Notes under the pieces: model-generated
Told to the model about the DNA's origin: nothing
Seen by the model: the letters and a program-made list of their open reading frames with translations, nothing else
Database searches by the model: none
Shown: piece by piece, positions 13,724-13,977 of the stretch
Numbering within the stretch: position 1 is the first letter of the stretch
Layout of the letters: each line of letters opens with the position of its first letter
Program-made: the position numbers and the translations under genes
Origin: Verrucomicrobia bacterium UBA1731
GTDB lineage: Bacteria > Verrucomicrobiota > Kiritimatiellia > RFP12 > UBA1067
NCBI GenBank assembly: GCA_002317575.1
Contig: DCIH01000011.1
Coordinates: forward strand, 46,386 to 60,362
Reading direction: 5' to 3'
Length of the DNA: 13,977 nt

Positions 13724-13977
13724 TCAGTGCGCCATGCCGGACACGCGATAGACGCGACTGGTCAGCAGACGTTCGGGTGCGTTGTCTGACACTCGGAACC
13801 ACAGTTCGAACCGTGCGGCATAGGACTTTCCGCTACGCCCCGGGAACATCGGTAGCTTTCCCTCTGACAGCAGTTGCTTGGCCTCGCCTTCCACCTTACG
13901 GGGAAACGGATACAGCTGTTCCTTGATGACCGGTTTCCCGGTCGTGACTTCCTTCACGCGCAGGATGACCGTGCCGC
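13724..13977 (-). CDS. Unrecognised protein, C-terminal 84 residues (runs off the window)
   Basis: The minus-strand frame is open from the window edge to TGA at 13726-13724 and translates to 84 residues, beginning GTVILRVKEVTTGKP and ending SRVYRVSGMAH. An internal GTG at 13957 is not needed as a start, since the frame is open upstream of it. The sequence alternates charged and hydrophobic residues (YAARFELWFRVSD, RLLTSRVYRVSG) in a beta-strand-like way, and I see no catalytic motif or membrane segment. No family is recognised. It ends 136 bases before the ATPase start, in the same direction but with a promoter between them, so the two are probably not strictly co-transcribed. Coding status rests on the open frame, strand agreement and even amino-acid composition. 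Confidence 0.6.
   Translation of the reverse strand, partial: GTVILRVKEVTTGKPVIKEQLYPFPRKVEGEAKQLLSEGKLPMFPGRSGKSYAARFELWFRVSDNAPERLLTSRVYRVSGMAH

Noticed and set aside
1..13977. Search for CRISPR arrays, tRNA or rRNA genes, transposases and toxin-antitoxin pairs
   Set aside because: No regularly spaced repeats, no RNA gene features, no transposase motifs and no adjacent small gene pairs were found.

Overview
The window is one strand-coherent block of a GC-rich bacterial genome (well over half G+C by eye). Every gene I can support lies on the minus strand, so transcription runs from high to low coordinates. Most starts carry a clear GGAG-type Shine-Dalgarno sequence. Most of the products are exported glycan-degrading enzymes, and there is no SusC/SusD pair. 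That combination argues against Bacteroidota and fits the PVC group, most likely a Kiritimatiellota, Lentisphaerota or Verrucomicrobiota relative. The assignment is an inference from gene content and composition; no phylogenetic marker is present.

Layout in order of transcription: (1) 13977-13724, the 3' end of an unrecognised gene. (2) 13587-12283, an AAA+ ATPase of the AAA_14/DUF4143 type, visibly more AT-rich than its neighbours, with a good promoter and an inverted repeat in front. (3) 12187-10691, an exported protein with two complete SGNH/GDSL esterase domains in tandem. (4) 10547-9273, a GH88 unsaturated uronyl hydrolase whose stop overlaps the start of (5) 9276-6925, a GH2 beta-mannosidase-type enzyme. 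(6) 6873-5455, an exported GH39-like clan-A glycosidase. (7) 5446-5387, a micro-ORF resembling the DNA-recognition end of the FtsK gamma domain, probably a relic. (8) 5349-3682, a predicted lipoprotein with a Lon-type (S16) Ser-Lys protease domain and no ATPase. (9) 3668-423, a single 1081-residue protein joining a C69 dipeptidase domain to a complete GH78 alpha-L-rhamnosidase. (10) 366 to the window start, the N-terminal third or so of a GH29 alpha-L-fucosidase.

Items 3-10 look like one catabolic locus, possibly split into several transcription units, for a branched acidic heteropolysaccharide or glycoprotein glycan. The SGNH domains would remove acyl groups. GH88 would remove the unsaturated uronic acid left by a polysaccharide lyase encoded elsewhere. 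GH2, GH39, GH78 and GH29 would remove mannose-like, xylose/iduronate-like, rhamnose and fucose residues. The two peptidase-type domains beside and inside the rhamnosidase suggest that peptide or amino-acid parts of the substrate are also processed. No transporter, regulator, sulfatase or lyase is in the window. The most unusual items are the C69-GH78 fusion, its tight coupling to the S16 lipoprotein, and the FtsK-gamma-like fragment. No tRNA, rRNA, CRISPR array, transposase or complete mobile element was seen, and no gap between genes exceeds about 145 bases.
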